Shown here piece after piece: positions 34,213 through 42,936 of a stretch of 64,000 nt of DNA (positions are counted from its first letter, which is position 1; every line of letters begins with the position of its first letter). The stretch comes from CAVVYV01 sp963818205 (GTDB lineage: Bacteria > Actinomycetota > Thermoleophilia > Solirubrobacterales > 70-9): contig CAWFRG010000001.1 in NCBI GenBank assembly GCA_963818205.1, positions 1 through 64,000 on the forward strand, in the 5' to 3' direction. A program made the translations under genes and the position numbers. Under the pieces are notes generated by a model. It saw only the letters and a program-made list of their open reading frames with translations, made no database searches and was not told the origin of the DNA.

Positions 34213-36140
34213 CCCGCTCGGTGCAGTTGCCTATGGATCTCGCGAGCGAGCTTACCGGGCACTCCGGGCACCGCTTCGAGCTCCTCGCGGCTCGCCGAGA
34301 GCAGCCGGTCGGGAGAGCCGAAATGCCGCAGCAGAGCGCGCTTTCGTGCCGGTCCGACCCCGCGCACCCCGTCGAGAACGGAGGCCGTCATCGCCTTGTC
34401 GCGACGGGTGCGGTGAAAGGTGATCGCGAACCGGTGGGCCTCGTCCCGGACCCGCTGCAGCAAGCGGAGGGCGTCCGACCCCTCCTCGAGCAGGATCGGG
34501 TCCTTGCGACCGGGAACGAAGATCTCCTCGATCCGCTTGGCGAGGCCGACCACCGCCACCCCGCGCTCGATCAGCGGCTCCAGAGCCCGGAGGCCGGCGG
34601 AGAGCTGGCCCTTGCCGCCGTCGATCACGATCAGATCCGGGAGCGAGGCGAAGCTCGCGTCGCGGTCGGAGTCGTGCGGCGAGAGGTCGGCCTGCTGGAC
34701 GTAGCGGCCGAGGCGCCGGGTGAGCACCTCGTTGATCGCAGCGAAGTCGTCAACCGGCCGGGCACCGTTTTCCTCGTCGTCGCCGCGGATCTTGAACTTG
34801 CGGTAGTCGGACTTCTTCGGCGTGCCTCCCTCGAAGACGACCATCGAGGCCACCGTGTGGGTCTCGCCGAGGTTGGATACGTCGAAGCCCTCGATCCGCA
34901 CCGGCACCCGCTCGAGCCCGAGGACGTCCTGGAGGGCGGCGAGCGATTCCACCCGCTGCTGGCGGCGGTGCTCGCGCCGGAGCTTGTCCTGGGCGAGGGC
35001 GAGGTTGGCGTTCTTGACCGCGAGCTCCCGCAGCCGCCGCAGGTCGCCTCGAGAGGCGACTCGAACCTCCACCTGCGAGTCGCGGTCGCTGCTCAGCGCC
35101 TCCGCTAGGACATCGGTCCGATCGCGCAGCTCCGGGCCGACGATCACCCTGGCCGGCACCGACGGCGCCGCGCCGTAGTACTGGAGGAGAAAGGTCTCGG
35201 CGACCTCGCCCGGATCGCGGTCCTCGTCCTCGTCTCCAGCCTCCCCCGCCAGGTAGAAGCCCTGGCGCTCGGCGAGGATCCCGTCGCGAACCTGGAACAC
35301 CTGGGCGTTGGCGTCGGTCCCCTCGACCGCCACCCCGATCAGGTCGGCGCTTCCAAGGGAACCGCCGGCGACCTGCTGGCGCTGCATCATGCTCTGGACC
35401 GCGTTCAGCCGGTCGCGAAACAGCGCCGCTCGCTCGAAATCCTCGGCCTCCGAGGCCTCCTGCATCTTCGCCTCGAGGTCGTTGGCGATGTCGCGGTAGC
35501 GGCCGGAGAGGAATCCGATGATCCGGTCGATGTTGCCGCGGTACTCCTCGCGGTCGATGTAGCCGACGCAGGGCGCCTGGCAGCGCTTGATGTAGTAGTC
35601 GAGGCAGGGAACGCCGGAGCGCCGGCCCGGCTCCGGCCCCTCGCAGGTGCGGTACTGGAAGAGCTTGCCGAGCAGATCGAGGGTCTCCCGGACCCGCTTG
35701 GCGCTGGAAAACGGGCCGAAGTAGGCGCGGTTCGGCCGGTGTCGCTCGCGGGTGAAGTAGACCCGCGGAAACTCCTCGTCGAGGCTGACCCCGACGTAGG
35801 GGTAGGACTTGTCGTCACGGAGGCGGATGTTGAAGCGCGGCCGGTAGCGCTTGATGAAGCTCTGCTCGGCGAGCAGCGCCTCGGCCTCGTTCTGGGTGAC
35901 CAGGACCTCGATCGAGTCGGTCCGGTCTGTGAGCTCGGCGGTACCGCCCATCCCGGCGCCGCGCCCGCCGCCCTTGCCCGCAAAGTGGGAGGCGACCCGT
36001 TTGCGGATCGAGTTGGCCTTGCCCACGTAGAGGGCGTTGCCACCCCTGTCACGGAACACGTAGACGCCGGGTGCGTCGGGAAGATCACGCCGCTGCTGCT
36101 CGAGCCTCTCGGCTCGCTCTGTTCTCTCGGTCTTGGCCAT
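34209..36140 (-). CDS. uvrC: excinuclease ABC subunit C
   Basis: 643 residues from ATG 36138-36140. The GIY-YIG nuclease is at about 20-100 (DAPGVYVFRDRGGNALYVGKA), the cysteine region around CQAPCVGYI follows, then the UVR coiled coil (EAKMQEASEAEDFERAALFRDRL). The RNase H-like half contains EGFDVSNLGETHTVASMVVF and LIVIDGGKGQLSAG. Two helix-hairpin-helices close the protein (DGVRGVGPARKRALLRHFGS; LEAVPGVPGKLAREI). Makes both incisions in nucleotide excision repair. Confidence 0.95.
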   Translation of the reverse strand: MAKTERTERAERLEQQRRDLPDAPGVYVFRDRGGNALYVGKANSIRKRVASHFAGKGGGRGAGMGGTAELTDRTDSIEVLVTQNEAEALLAEQSFIKRYRPRFNIRLRDDKSYPYVGVSLDEEFPRVYFTRERHRPNRAYFGPFSSAKRVRETLDLLGKLFQYRTCEGPEPGRRSGVPCLDYYIKRCQAPCVGYIDREEYRGNIDRIIGFLSGRYRDIANDLEAKMQEASEAEDFERAALFRDRLNAVQSMMQRQQVAGGSLGSADLIGVAVEGTDANAQVFQVRDGILAERQGFYLAGEAGDEDEDRDPGEVAETFLLQYYGAAPSVPARVIVGPELRDRTDVLAEALSSDRDSQVEVRVASRGDLRRLRELAVKNANLALAQDKLRREHRRQQRVESLAALQDVLGLERVPVRIEGFDVSNLGETHTVASMVVFEGGTPKKSDYRKFKIRGDDEENGARPVDDFAAINEVLTRRLGRYVQQADLSPHDSDRDASFASLPDLIVIDGGKGQLSAGLRALEPLIERGVAVVGLAKRIEEIFVPGRKDPILLEEGSDALRLLQRVRDEAHRFAITFHRTRRDKAMTASVLDGVRGVGPARKRALLRHFGSPDRLLSASREELEAVPGVPGKLAREIHRQLHRAG

Positions 36141-36238
36141 GACGACAAGGGTAGGCTCCTGGCTGCCCGGCCAGACAATCACGGCGCCTCCTCAGCTTTT
36201 TTGCTTCCGGGGCGCCTCGATCCCGCCCAGGAGGACCG

Positions 36239-37088
36239 ATGCCCGAGAGCGCGACATCCGAAGTCAAGCCCCTGACCAGCGATCCACCCGAGCTCGAGAC
36301 GCTCGAGATCGAGATCGACGGTCCGATCGGCACGATGACCCTGAACCGCCCGGACTCGCTCAACGCGATGAGCCCTCAGATGATCGGCGAGCTGCCGGTC
36401 GCCGCCTCCTGGCTCGCCGATCGGGCGCCGATTCGCGCCCTGATCGTCACCGGCGCCGGGCGAGCCTTCTGCTCGGGGGGCGACGTCAACTGGTTCAAGC
36501 AGGGCGTCGACGATGAGAGCGTCGACCTGCCCTCCGAGGTCCGCCGCGGCGCCGAGGTCCTCCACCAGGCGATCATCGACTTCCGCCGCCTTCCATACCC
36601 GACGATCGCCGCGATCAACGGTCCCGCCGCGGGCGCCGGGATGTCGCTGGCCCTCTCCTGCGACTTCCGGATCGCCTCCGAGGACGCCTTCCTGGCGATC
36701 GCCTACGGCCGGATCGGCGCCTCACCCGACGGCGGGATGACCTACTTCCTGCCGCGGGTCGTCGGGCCCTCCAAGGCGCTGGAGCTGGCGCTCAACGACC
36801 CGAACCTGGACGCGAGGGGCGCGCTCGACAGAGGGCCTGGTGAGCGAGGTGGTGCCTGCCGAGGAGCTGATGCCGAGGGCGCGCGAGAAGGCGGCGAAGC
36901 TGGCGACAAAGGCCCCGTACTACGTGCGGATGGCGAAGCGGCTCCTGCACGAGAGCATCGAGAACTCGCTCCCGATCACCTCCAGCTCGAGCGCCACGGG
37001 ATCGCCGACAGCATGGCCACCGAGGACCTGCGCCGAGGGCGTCACCGCCTTCTTCGCCGGCGAGCAGCCGGAGTTCAAGGGCGACTAG
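36239..37088 (+). CDS. enoyl-CoA hydratase/isomerase (crotonase), three frameshifts
   Basis: ATG 36239 follows AGGAGG. Residues to about 195 are intact crotonase: GTMTLNRPDSLNAM, ALIVTGAGRAFCSGGDVNWF (oxyanion hole), NGPAAGAGMSLALSCDFRIA and GRIGASPDGGMTYFLPRVVG with the second catalytic region. The frame then changes near 36830 (LVSEVVPAEELMPRAREKA), again near 36972 (DHLQLERHGIADSMATEDL) and near 37028 (AEGVTAFFAGEQPEFKGD), ending at 37088. Every piece of the family's C-terminus is present, so these are probably base errors. Role in fatty-acid or similar acyl-CoA turnover is inferred. Confidence 0.8.
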
Positions 37089-37157
37089 AGATTTAGCCCC
37101 CGTCCGGGCCGCCGCAGGATAGAGTTGGCCCATCTGAGGCGAGAGAAAGGTGTGCCG

Positions 37158-37583
37158 ATGAGGAAGGCCCTGATTCTTACCGCCGTGGTCGCCCTGGCCG
37201 GTTTCACCCTGGCGGCCTGCGGCGGGGACGACGACGATGGCACCACCGCCGCTGCGACGACGACGACCGATACCGCCGCCGCGGGCGCCGGGGGTGGCAG
37301 CACGGTCGACGTCTCGGCGCCGGCCGACGGCGCCCTCAGCTTCGACCAGAAGGACCTGACGGCGAAGGCGGGCTCGGTGACGATCAACTTCGACAACCCC
37401 GCGTCGATCTCTCACGACGTCAAGGTCGAGGACTCCTCGGGCTCCGAGCTCGGCGGGACCGACCTGGTCTCGCAAGGAAACGCCACGGCCACGGTCGACC
37501 TGCAGCCCGGTAGCTACACGTTCTTCTGCAGCGTGCCGGGGCATCGCGAGGCGGGGATGGAGGGGACGCTCACCGCCAACTAG
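37158..37583 (+). CDS. plastocyanin-like cupredoxin lipoprotein
   Basis: 141 residues: a lipoprotein signal (LILTAVVALAGFTLAAC), an acidic and Thr/Ala-rich linker of about 35 residues, and a small beta-barrel. Type 1 copper ligands are visible: histidine in ASISHDVKVE, cysteine and histidine in FFCSVPGHREAGM with the axial methionine. It is likely an outer-face electron carrier or copper protein. No oxidase partner is adjacent. Confidence 0.85.
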   Translation: MRKALILTAVVALAGFTLAACGGDDDDGTTAAATTTTDTAAAGAGGGSTVDVSAPADGALSFDQKDLTAKAGSVTINFDNPASISHDVKVEDSSGSELGGTDLVSQGNATATVDLQPGSYTFFCSVPGHREAGMEGTLTAN

Positions 37584-37627
37584 CTCCCTCCGGCGGATGT
37601 CCCGCGATATCCGCGGTGTCAGTGGCG

Positions 37628-38095
37628 CTATTCGGGCAGCGCCCTGCCCACGCTGTCAGCAACGCAGGCGGGCTTATCCGAGCCTTCCACCTCGACGGTG
37701 AAGCGGGTGATGATCTGCCACCAGCCGCCGCCGACGTCCTCAACCTCGGTCACCTCGGCGCTCGCCCTCACCTTCGAGCCGGCGGGGACCGGGGCGGGGA
37801 AGCGGACCCGGTTCCAGCCGTAGTTGACGCCCAGTTTGAAGCCCTGCGACGCAATCAGGTCGCGGCGGAGACCGTCGATCAGCGAGAGGGTGAGGTTGCC
37901 ATGGGCGACGGTGGTGCCGAATGGGCTCTCCTTCTTCGCTCGCTCGACGTCGACGTGGATCCACTGGTCGTCGCCGGAGAGGCGCGCGAATGCGTCGATG
38001 TCCTCCTGAGTCACCTGGCGCCACTCGCTGGGCCCGACCGTCTTGCCCAGCAGCGACTTGAGGCCCTCAATCCCATCCACCTCAACCACGGCCAC
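37628..38095 (-). CDS. MaoC-like (R)-specific enoyl-CoA hydratase
   Basis: 155 residues, hot-dog fold. The hydratase signature DIDAFARLSGDDQWIHVDVERA holds the catalytic aspartate and histidine, and PFGTTVAHGNLTLSLI is the following conserved helix. It hydrates trans-2-enoyl-CoA. It converges with the cupredoxin gene. Start taken as GTG 38093-38095; GTG at 38087-38089 is also possible. Confidence 0.85.
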   Translation of the reverse strand: MAVVEVDGIEGLKSLLGKTVGPSEWRQVTQEDIDAFARLSGDDQWIHVDVERAKKESPFGTTVAHGNLTLSLIDGLRRDLIASQGFKLGVNYGWNRVRFPAPVPAGSKVRASAEVTEVEDVGGGWWQIITRFTVEVEGSDKPACVADSVGRALPE

Positions 38096-38139
38096 GGCCG
38101 GGCACCCTATCGCGGCAAGGGCGCGTTATAGATACACGC

Positions 38140-38973
38140 ATGCGTGGGCTCCTGGCTGCCTTCACCGGCCTGCTGCTGGTGATCGGGGTCGCCGCCTGCG
38201 GAGGCGGCGGCGATGACGGAGACGAGAGCGAGCAGCAGCGGTTCGACCTCGTGATCGGCGATCCGGCTCCGCTCAGCGGTGACCTCGCCGAGCTCGGCCC
38301 CTCGGCCGAGAAGGCGACCGATCTCGCCCTCGACCAGATCAACTCGGCGATCAGGGAGACGGGCGCTGAGGTGTCCGTCGAGATCGTGCACGGCATCGCC
38401 GGCGGCGCCCCCGAGGCCGCGGCCCAAGCCGCAGCACGCATGGTGCAGGCCGACGACGCGAGCTGCCTGGTCGGGGGCTGGACCCCCGAGGACACGCTGG
38501 AGATCGCGCAGTCGGTCTCGATTCCCGACGGCGTCCTTCAGATCTCCCCCACCCCCAGCGACGAGCAGGTCACTGCGCTGGAGGACGACGAGTTGGTCAA
38601 CAGTGTCGCCCCCGCTACCGGAGCCTTCGGCCAGGAGTCGGCCGCCTTCGATCAGCTCTTCGACTCCTCCGAGCCGACCGATGTCGAGCAGGCCCCCTTC
38701 GCCGCGGACGCCTTCGACGCGACGATCCTCTGCTATCTCGCCGCGGTCGCCGCCGGCTCGGCGGACGGCAAGGAGATGGCCCTGATGCTGATCGACAACA
38801 CCGCGCCAGCGGGCACCGAGTACAGCTGGCAGGAGCTCCCGGATGCGGTCAAGGCGCTCGAGGCCGGCGAGGACATCAACTACATGGGGGCATCCGGACC
38901 GATCGACATGGACGAGAACGGCGACGCCTCGGCGAGCAGCTCGACTACGGGCGACAGCACCAGCTCCGAGTGA
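38140..38973 (+). CDS. branched-chain-type ABC substrate-binding lipoprotein, centre missing
   Basis: 277 residues with a lipoprotein signal (LLAAFTGLLLVIGVAAC) and the first lobe of a periplasmic Leu/Ile/Val-type receptor (VIGDPAPLSGDLAELGPS, EKATDLALDQINSAI, GGAPEAAAQAAARMVQAD). It then jumps from ALEDDELVNSVAP to GAFGQESAAFDQLFD, skipping roughly 120-150 residues expected in this family, and continues with the normal end (DAFDATILCYLAAVAAGS, YMGASGPIDMDENGD). The frame is kept. TATAGAT just before the ATG suggests a leaderless mRNA. No transporter genes are adjacent. Confidence 0.7.
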   Translation: MRGLLAAFTGLLLVIGVAACGGGGDDGDESEQQRFDLVIGDPAPLSGDLAELGPSAEKATDLALDQINSAIRETGAEVSVEIVHGIAGGAPEAAAQAAARMVQADDASCLVGGWTPEDTLEIAQSVSIPDGVLQISPTPSDEQVTALEDDELVNSVAPATGAFGQESAAFDQLFDSSEPTDVEQAPFAADAFDATILCYLAAVAAGSADGKEMALMLIDNTAPAGTEYSWQELPDAVKALEAGEDINYMGASGPIDMDENGDASASSSTTGDSTSSE

Positions 38974-39060
38974 GCGTCAGCTGACCAGCCTCGACGACCC
39001 AGAGCGCGTCGTCGCCGAGATCGAGCATTTCCTGGCCACAGAGCCACCGAGCAGAGTTGA
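38974..39060 (+). pseudogene. fragment resembling a hydrolase-adenylate cyclase linker
   Basis: The frame reads LTSLDDPERVVAEIEHFLAT. The pattern D-P-x-x-V-x-x-E-I-E-x-F-L-T lies between the alpha/beta hydrolase and class III cyclase domains in many actinobacterial fusion proteins. No hydrolase core precedes it and no cyclase follows, only degenerate sequence to 39278 with no other gene. Confidence 0.3.
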
Positions 39061-39278
39061 GGCAGCGACGCCGTCACCACCACGAGCGACATCGCCGGCG
39101 GCGAAGGCGAACGCGCAAGCATGACGGCCACCGAGTCGGCCCCGGCGGGCCGCCGGAGCCAGCCCGCGAGTTGTCCGGAGGAAGCACTCTGTGGTAGGTT
39201 TTCGCGCTCGGAGCAGCCACCCTGATCGCCCTTTGGCGCTCTTCTATCCGGTCGGCGTGTTCATATCCCCTCGCCCCC

Positions 39279-40478
39279 ATGAGACGAACGCTGCCTCTGC
39301 TCGCCATCCTGCTGATCGCGCTGCTCGCCGCGCCGGCGAGCGCCCCTGCGATCGTCGGCGGGGCGGGGCACAACAAGCCGACGAAGAATCTGGAGGCCGC
39401 GTACAAGATCGCGCTCTACCTGCGCTCAGTCAGCGCGGACGGCTGCTATCCGCCCCCACGCAAGCTGGCCAAGGCAATCCACAGGCTCGATCCGAAACTC
39501 AAAGTGCGCGTCGCACGGAGCCTGCGCTCGGTCCGCCGCCGGGGCATCGTCTACATCCTGCGGCAGGGCTCGAACTGCAACCGGGTCCGCATGGCCTGGC
39601 TGAGCCCGAGAGGTCTCTACGTCCTCGACTCCGCCTCGGGAAACGTCAGGGTGCACGGAAAGCACGGGCCGCGAACGCACCCGGGTCAGAGCGGACCGGC
39701 CCGGCAGGTGAGGCTCGTGAGCAGGAGCTTCAGGTTGCAAGGTCCCGATGACACCCAGCGCCTCGACACGCTGTGCCCGCGCAGATCGTTTCCCCTGGGC
39801 GGCGGGATGATCGCCTCGCCTGGACCCAGCGCCAACGGGGAGGGAGCCTATCCACACTCCTACGAGCGCCTCGGAGCGCAGCGCGGCTGGCACATCAACG
39901 TCATTCTCTACGACCCCAATCGCAGCTCGACCACCCCTCGCGATATCACCATCCAGACCGTATGCGGCCGGTTCCTCAGGCCGTCTAATCCGACTCCCCA
40001 CGCGACGATCTTCATCAAGTCGGGCGAGACCAAGTCCGCGACGGCCAGCTGCCCCAAGGGCCAGTTCCTGATCGCGGGGGGCTTTAACCGCACCAACTTC
40101 GACAGCACCGGTGGCAACTACATCACCGAGTCCCGGGCGGACGGGCCGAGGGCCTGGCGGGTCACCGGCTCGGCCTTCGGCGGCAGCGGCGGCGGCGAGC
40201 TGACCGCGATCGCCTACTGCGTCAAGCACAGGGGACCGATCCTGACCGAGGTCTCAGCCTCCGCCCCAGTCCCGTTCGGCGCAACGGCCACGGCCACCAC
40301 GCCGCCCTGCCCGCCCGGCCTCAGACTGACATCCACGGGCTTCAGCGCGTCGCCGAGCGCCCTCTTTGCGGGCAGCTCGCTCAACCCGGACGGCACCACC
40401 ACCGCGACGGCGGTCGGCCACTTCGCCGCGGCGCCGAGTCTCACCGCGTACGGCTACTGCCTGCGGGCGAGGCGCTGA
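39279..40478 (+). CDS. large secreted protein of unknown function
   Basis: 399 residues with a clear signal peptide (LPLLAILLIALLAAPASA). The mature protein has an N-terminal helical part (residues about 30-110, basic; KLAKAIHRLDPKLKVRVARS) with a C-x-P-P motif, and a C-terminal part built from three similar segments, each starting with a cysteine and a glycine-rich turn: TLCPRRSFPLGGGMI, ASCPKGQFLIAGGF and PPCPPGLRLTSTGF. Each segment ends in AYC or TVCG. This repeat suggests three disulfide-linked beta domains. No enzyme motif is seen. Confidence 0.7.
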   Translation: MRRTLPLLAILLIALLAAPASAPAIVGGAGHNKPTKNLEAAYKIALYLRSVSADGCYPPPRKLAKAIHRLDPKLKVRVARSLRSVRRRGIVYILRQGSNCNRVRMAWLSPRGLYVLDSASGNVRVHGKHGPRTHPGQSGPARQVRLVSRSFRLQGPDDTQRLDTLCPRRSFPLGGGMIASPGPSANGEGAYPHSYERLGAQRGWHINVILYDPNRSSTTPRDITIQTVCGRFLRPSNPTPHATIFIKSGETKSATASCPKGQFLIAGGFNRTNFDSTGGNYITESRADGPRAWRVTGSAFGGSGGGELTAIAYCVKHRGPILTEVSASAPVPFGATATATTPPCPPGLRLTSTGFSASPSALFAGSSLNPDGTTTATAVGHFAAAPSLTAYGYCLRARR

Positions 40479-40489
40479 GGCGCCCGCAG
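40461..40489 (+). terminator. 9-bp hairpin overlapping a stop codon
   Basis: CTGCGGGCG (40461-40469) and CGCCCGCAG (40481-40489) form a perfect stem with an 11-nt loop that contains the TGA of the secreted-protein gene. No T-run. Likely transcription end or mRNA 3' stabiliser. Confidence 0.45.
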
Positions 40490-40493
40490 GCCC

Positions 40494-40620
40494 TCAGCCG
40501 ATGTTGACCATCACGAGGCAGGTCCGGCCGCTTTCCCCCCGGTGACGGTCTCTCAGCGGCGTGCGCGCACCGCTGTAGGCGATGTCCGCGCGGCGGTTGA
40601 GCGAGTACAGCAGCGCCTTA
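40494..40620 (-). other. possible 3' coding remnant
   Basis: One minus-strand frame reads LLYSLNRRADIAYSGARTPL then GRTCLVMVNIG before a TGA at 40494-40496. It resembles a real protein end more than noise, but it lacks a start and lies in another frame than the adjacent gene ending at 40622. I do not recognise it. Confidence 0.2.
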
Positions 40621-40621
40621 G

Positions 40622-42583
40622 TCAGCGGATCAACCGAACTTCCAGCGGCGGCGCCAGGAGCGCCCCCGCTCCGTCCGCGAGGGCGAGGATCCGGGCGACG
40701 TAGGCGCGGGTCTCGGCATAGGGCACGCAGGAGCAGGCTCCGACCGCGCCGGAGCCCGCGTTGTAGGCGGCGAGGGCGAGCGGCACCGAGTGAAAGCGCC
40801 GGAGGAGGTCCGACATCAGGTGCGCCTGGGAGTCGATCGCGGCGACCGGGTCGAACGGATCGCGAAGGCCGTACCCGGCGGCGGTCCCGGGCATGAACTG
40901 GGCGATCCCCTGGGCGCCGGCCGGCGAGACCGCCTCCGGGTTGAAGCCAGACTCCGCCATCAGCTGCGCCGCGAGCAACCCCGGCGAGACGTTCCAGCGC
41001 GCCGCCGAGCGGATGATCGGGTCGCGGAAGCGGGCGGGGACGAAGGAGGGCAGCCCAGGCGCCCCCTCCCGCGCCCCGGAGACGGCTGTGCCGACCGCGT
41101 TTCCGGCGCCCGAACAGGGCGGCGGACCGCGGTCGAAGCCGAAATGCCAGGCCTCCCAGGAATAGCGGCGGACGAAGCCGAAGCGAGGCGCGTTCGCGGC
41201 CAGCCAGCCGTAGGCGGAGGCGGGTCCGAGGTCGAGCTCGGTGGCGCAGCGGTGCAGCGAGTGGCCCGGCGGGGCGACCCAGTGAGGGTCGGGGTGCCGG
41301 GCGAAGAGCTCCGCCTGCTCGGCGTCGGATCGAAACCCCGAGCTGACCACCAACGAATGTCCCGCGCGCCTCGCCGCCGCCGCCATCCGGTCATAGGCCG
41401 CGGCGACGTCCGGCCGCATCCCCTCGCCGTTGCGGTAGACCAGCGGCCCCGAGTAGCCCCCTCCGCTCGCCACCCCCGGCATCCCCGTCCAGGAACCGGC
41501 GGGAGGGGCTGCCTCGGCGACGGCGGAGGCGGCGACCTCGATCGGGCGGCTCCCGGCCGCCTCGAGTCGCTCCCCGCCCGGAAGCCCCTCGGGTTCGATC
41601 TCGGCGCTCACCCGGGCGCGCACCCGCAGCGGCGGCTCCCCGCTGAGGTCGGGAAAGTCGATCCGCAGACGGGCCGGATCGACGCCGTTGCGGCGAGCGG
41701 CGTCGGTGGCCGCCGCCCGGGCGCGGCTGAGATAGGCGACGCGGGAGAGGCGCCGCGGATTGAGGGTCCCGTCCGGGAGCGTCCGCGGCTCGGCCAGCCG
41801 CGGCATGTCGTCGCGCATGCTGCGGGCGGCCGAGAGCGCCGCCAGGTCGGCAGCCCGCTGCACCCGGCCCTTTCCGGTCACCGCCCCGCCGATCGCGGCG
41901 AGCAGCAGCGCCACCATGATCAGGATCGTGCCCGCGCCGAGCAGCGCCGGCAGAGCCTGACCGCGCTCGCCGGGGCGCTCCGCGCCGCGATCTGCACCGA
42001 TCCCGAGGAGGGCCGCGGCGATCCCCTTCGCCACGCTCGACCGGCGTCCGCCGGGGCGGGCCCCGGCGAGGGCTCGCCGCGCCGCAAATGGCGAGGGAGT
42101 GGCCGAGGCGACCTTTACTCCCAGGCCTCGAGCCCGGAGCTGGTCAACGGCGAGCGCCGCCAGCGAGCGCTCCCGCGGCAGCTCGACCACGATCAGGCCT
42201 CCGAGCGCCCCGATCTCGTCCGAATCGAGCGCCGGAACCCAGAGGGCGGCGGGCAAATGCGCGACCACCAGCTCCGCCCCGCCCTCCAGCATCGTCTCGC
42301 CGAGCGCGTCGAGCGGCTGGCCACCGGTGCCGAGTGCGAGGTGACAGAGGTGGCCGCGTGCCGAACCCGACCAGCCCGCGATTCGCAGGGAATCCTCCAG
42401 CTCTCGGGCGGCCGGGGTCGAGAGCAGGGTCGCCCCCCGGCGCCGGCTGCCCTCCGCGACCTCGGCCAGCAGGGTGCGGGCGCCGGTCGCCGCGGCGGCC
42501 TCGACCGCGACCGCCGCGGCCAGGGCGAGGCTTCCGCGCCGGCCGGTGCCGGTGCCGGTGGCGAGGATCGTCGCCGCGGTCAC
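40622..42583 (-). CDS. four-module protein: ParA-like, Tad-like, M15 peptidase, lytic transglycosylase
   Basis: 653 residues in one unbroken frame. Residues 1-190 resemble a degenerate ParA/MinD-type NTPase (TILATGTGTGRRGSLALAAA instead of K-G-G-x-G-K-T). About 205-370 begin with GQALPALLGAGTILIMVALL and VQRAADLAALSAARSM, the Flp/TadG-like N-terminal membrane helix. About 400-490 is a VanY-type M15 domain: SSGFRSDAEQAELF, the zinc motif as SLHRCATELD and EAWHFGF. About 525-640 is an SLT transglycosylase: LMAESGFNPEAVSPAGAQGI, QFMPGTAAGYG, ALAAYNAGSGAV. GTG 42581-42583 overlaps the TadE-like gene upstream. Confidence 0.8.
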   Translation of the reverse strand: MTAATILATGTGTGRRGSLALAAAVAVEAAAATGARTLLAEVAEGSRRRGATLLSTPAARELEDSLRIAGWSGSARGHLCHLALGTGGQPLDALGETMLEGGAELVVAHLPAALWVPALDSDEIGALGGLIVVELPRERSLAALAVDQLRARGLGVKVASATPSPFAARRALAGARPGGRRSSVAKGIAAALLGIGADRGAERPGERGQALPALLGAGTILIMVALLLAAIGGAVTGKGRVQRAADLAALSAARSMRDDMPRLAEPRTLPDGTLNPRRLSRVAYLSRARAAATDAARRNGVDPARLRIDFPDLSGEPPLRVRARVSAEIEPEGLPGGERLEAAGSRPIEVAASAVAEAAPPAGSWTGMPGVASGGGYSGPLVYRNGEGMRPDVAAAYDRMAAAARRAGHSLVVSSGFRSDAEQAELFARHPDPHWVAPPGHSLHRCATELDLGPASAYGWLAANAPRFGFVRRYSWEAWHFGFDRGPPPCSGAGNAVGTAVSGAREGAPGLPSFVPARFRDPIIRSAARWNVSPGLLAAQLMAESGFNPEAVSPAGAQGIAQFMPGTAAGYGLRDPFDPVAAIDSQAHLMSDLLRRFHSVPLALAAYNAGSGAVGACSCVPYAETRAYVARILALADGAGALLAPPLEVRLIR

Positions 42584-42936
42584 CTCCGCGCCTCTCTTGC
42601 GGGACGCGCCCAGGCTTCGGAGCTGACCTCGAGCCGCTCCGCCAGGGCAGCCAGGGGCGCGGGCGGCCGCAGCTCCACGATCACCCGGCCGGCGTCAGAA
42701 CTGACCGTGGCGCGACCGCGGGCCCAGGCGGGGAGCGACTCCCGCGCTGCCTGCTCCGGGTCGTTGCCCGCCGCCGCCGCCAGAGCACCCGCCTCGGCGG
42801 CGCCGTCGGCGAGGGTCAGGGAGTAGCCGGTGAGCAGAAGCTGGAGGGCGACGAATCCGGCCAGCGCCAGTGCCGGCAGCCCAGCGAGCAGCTCCACCGA
42901 AGCCTGGCCTCCCTCATGGTCAGCGCGAGGAGCCAT
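42580..42936 (-). CDS. TadE-like pseudopilin (second)
   Basis: 118 residues from ATG 42934-42936. It starts with a short basic leader and the TadE motif GGQASVELLAGLPALALAGF, then LQLLLTGYSLTLADGAAEAG, the typical hydrophobic helix plus small-residue stretch. Its end overlaps the four-module protein by four bases and its start overlaps the first TadE-like gene. It probably inserts into the membrane as a minor pilin-like subunit. Confidence 0.8.
   Translation of the reverse strand: MAPRADHEGGQASVELLAGLPALALAGFVALQLLLTGYSLTLADGAAEAGALAAAAGNDPEQAARESLPAWARGRATVSSDAGRVIVELRPPAPLAALAERLEVSSEAWARPAREARR

Noticed and set aside
40790..42826. 678-codon plus-strand ORF, longer than the gene opposite
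   Set aside because: The minus strand has clear M15 and SLT catalytic motifs; the plus frame is Arg/Pro/Gly-rich noise.
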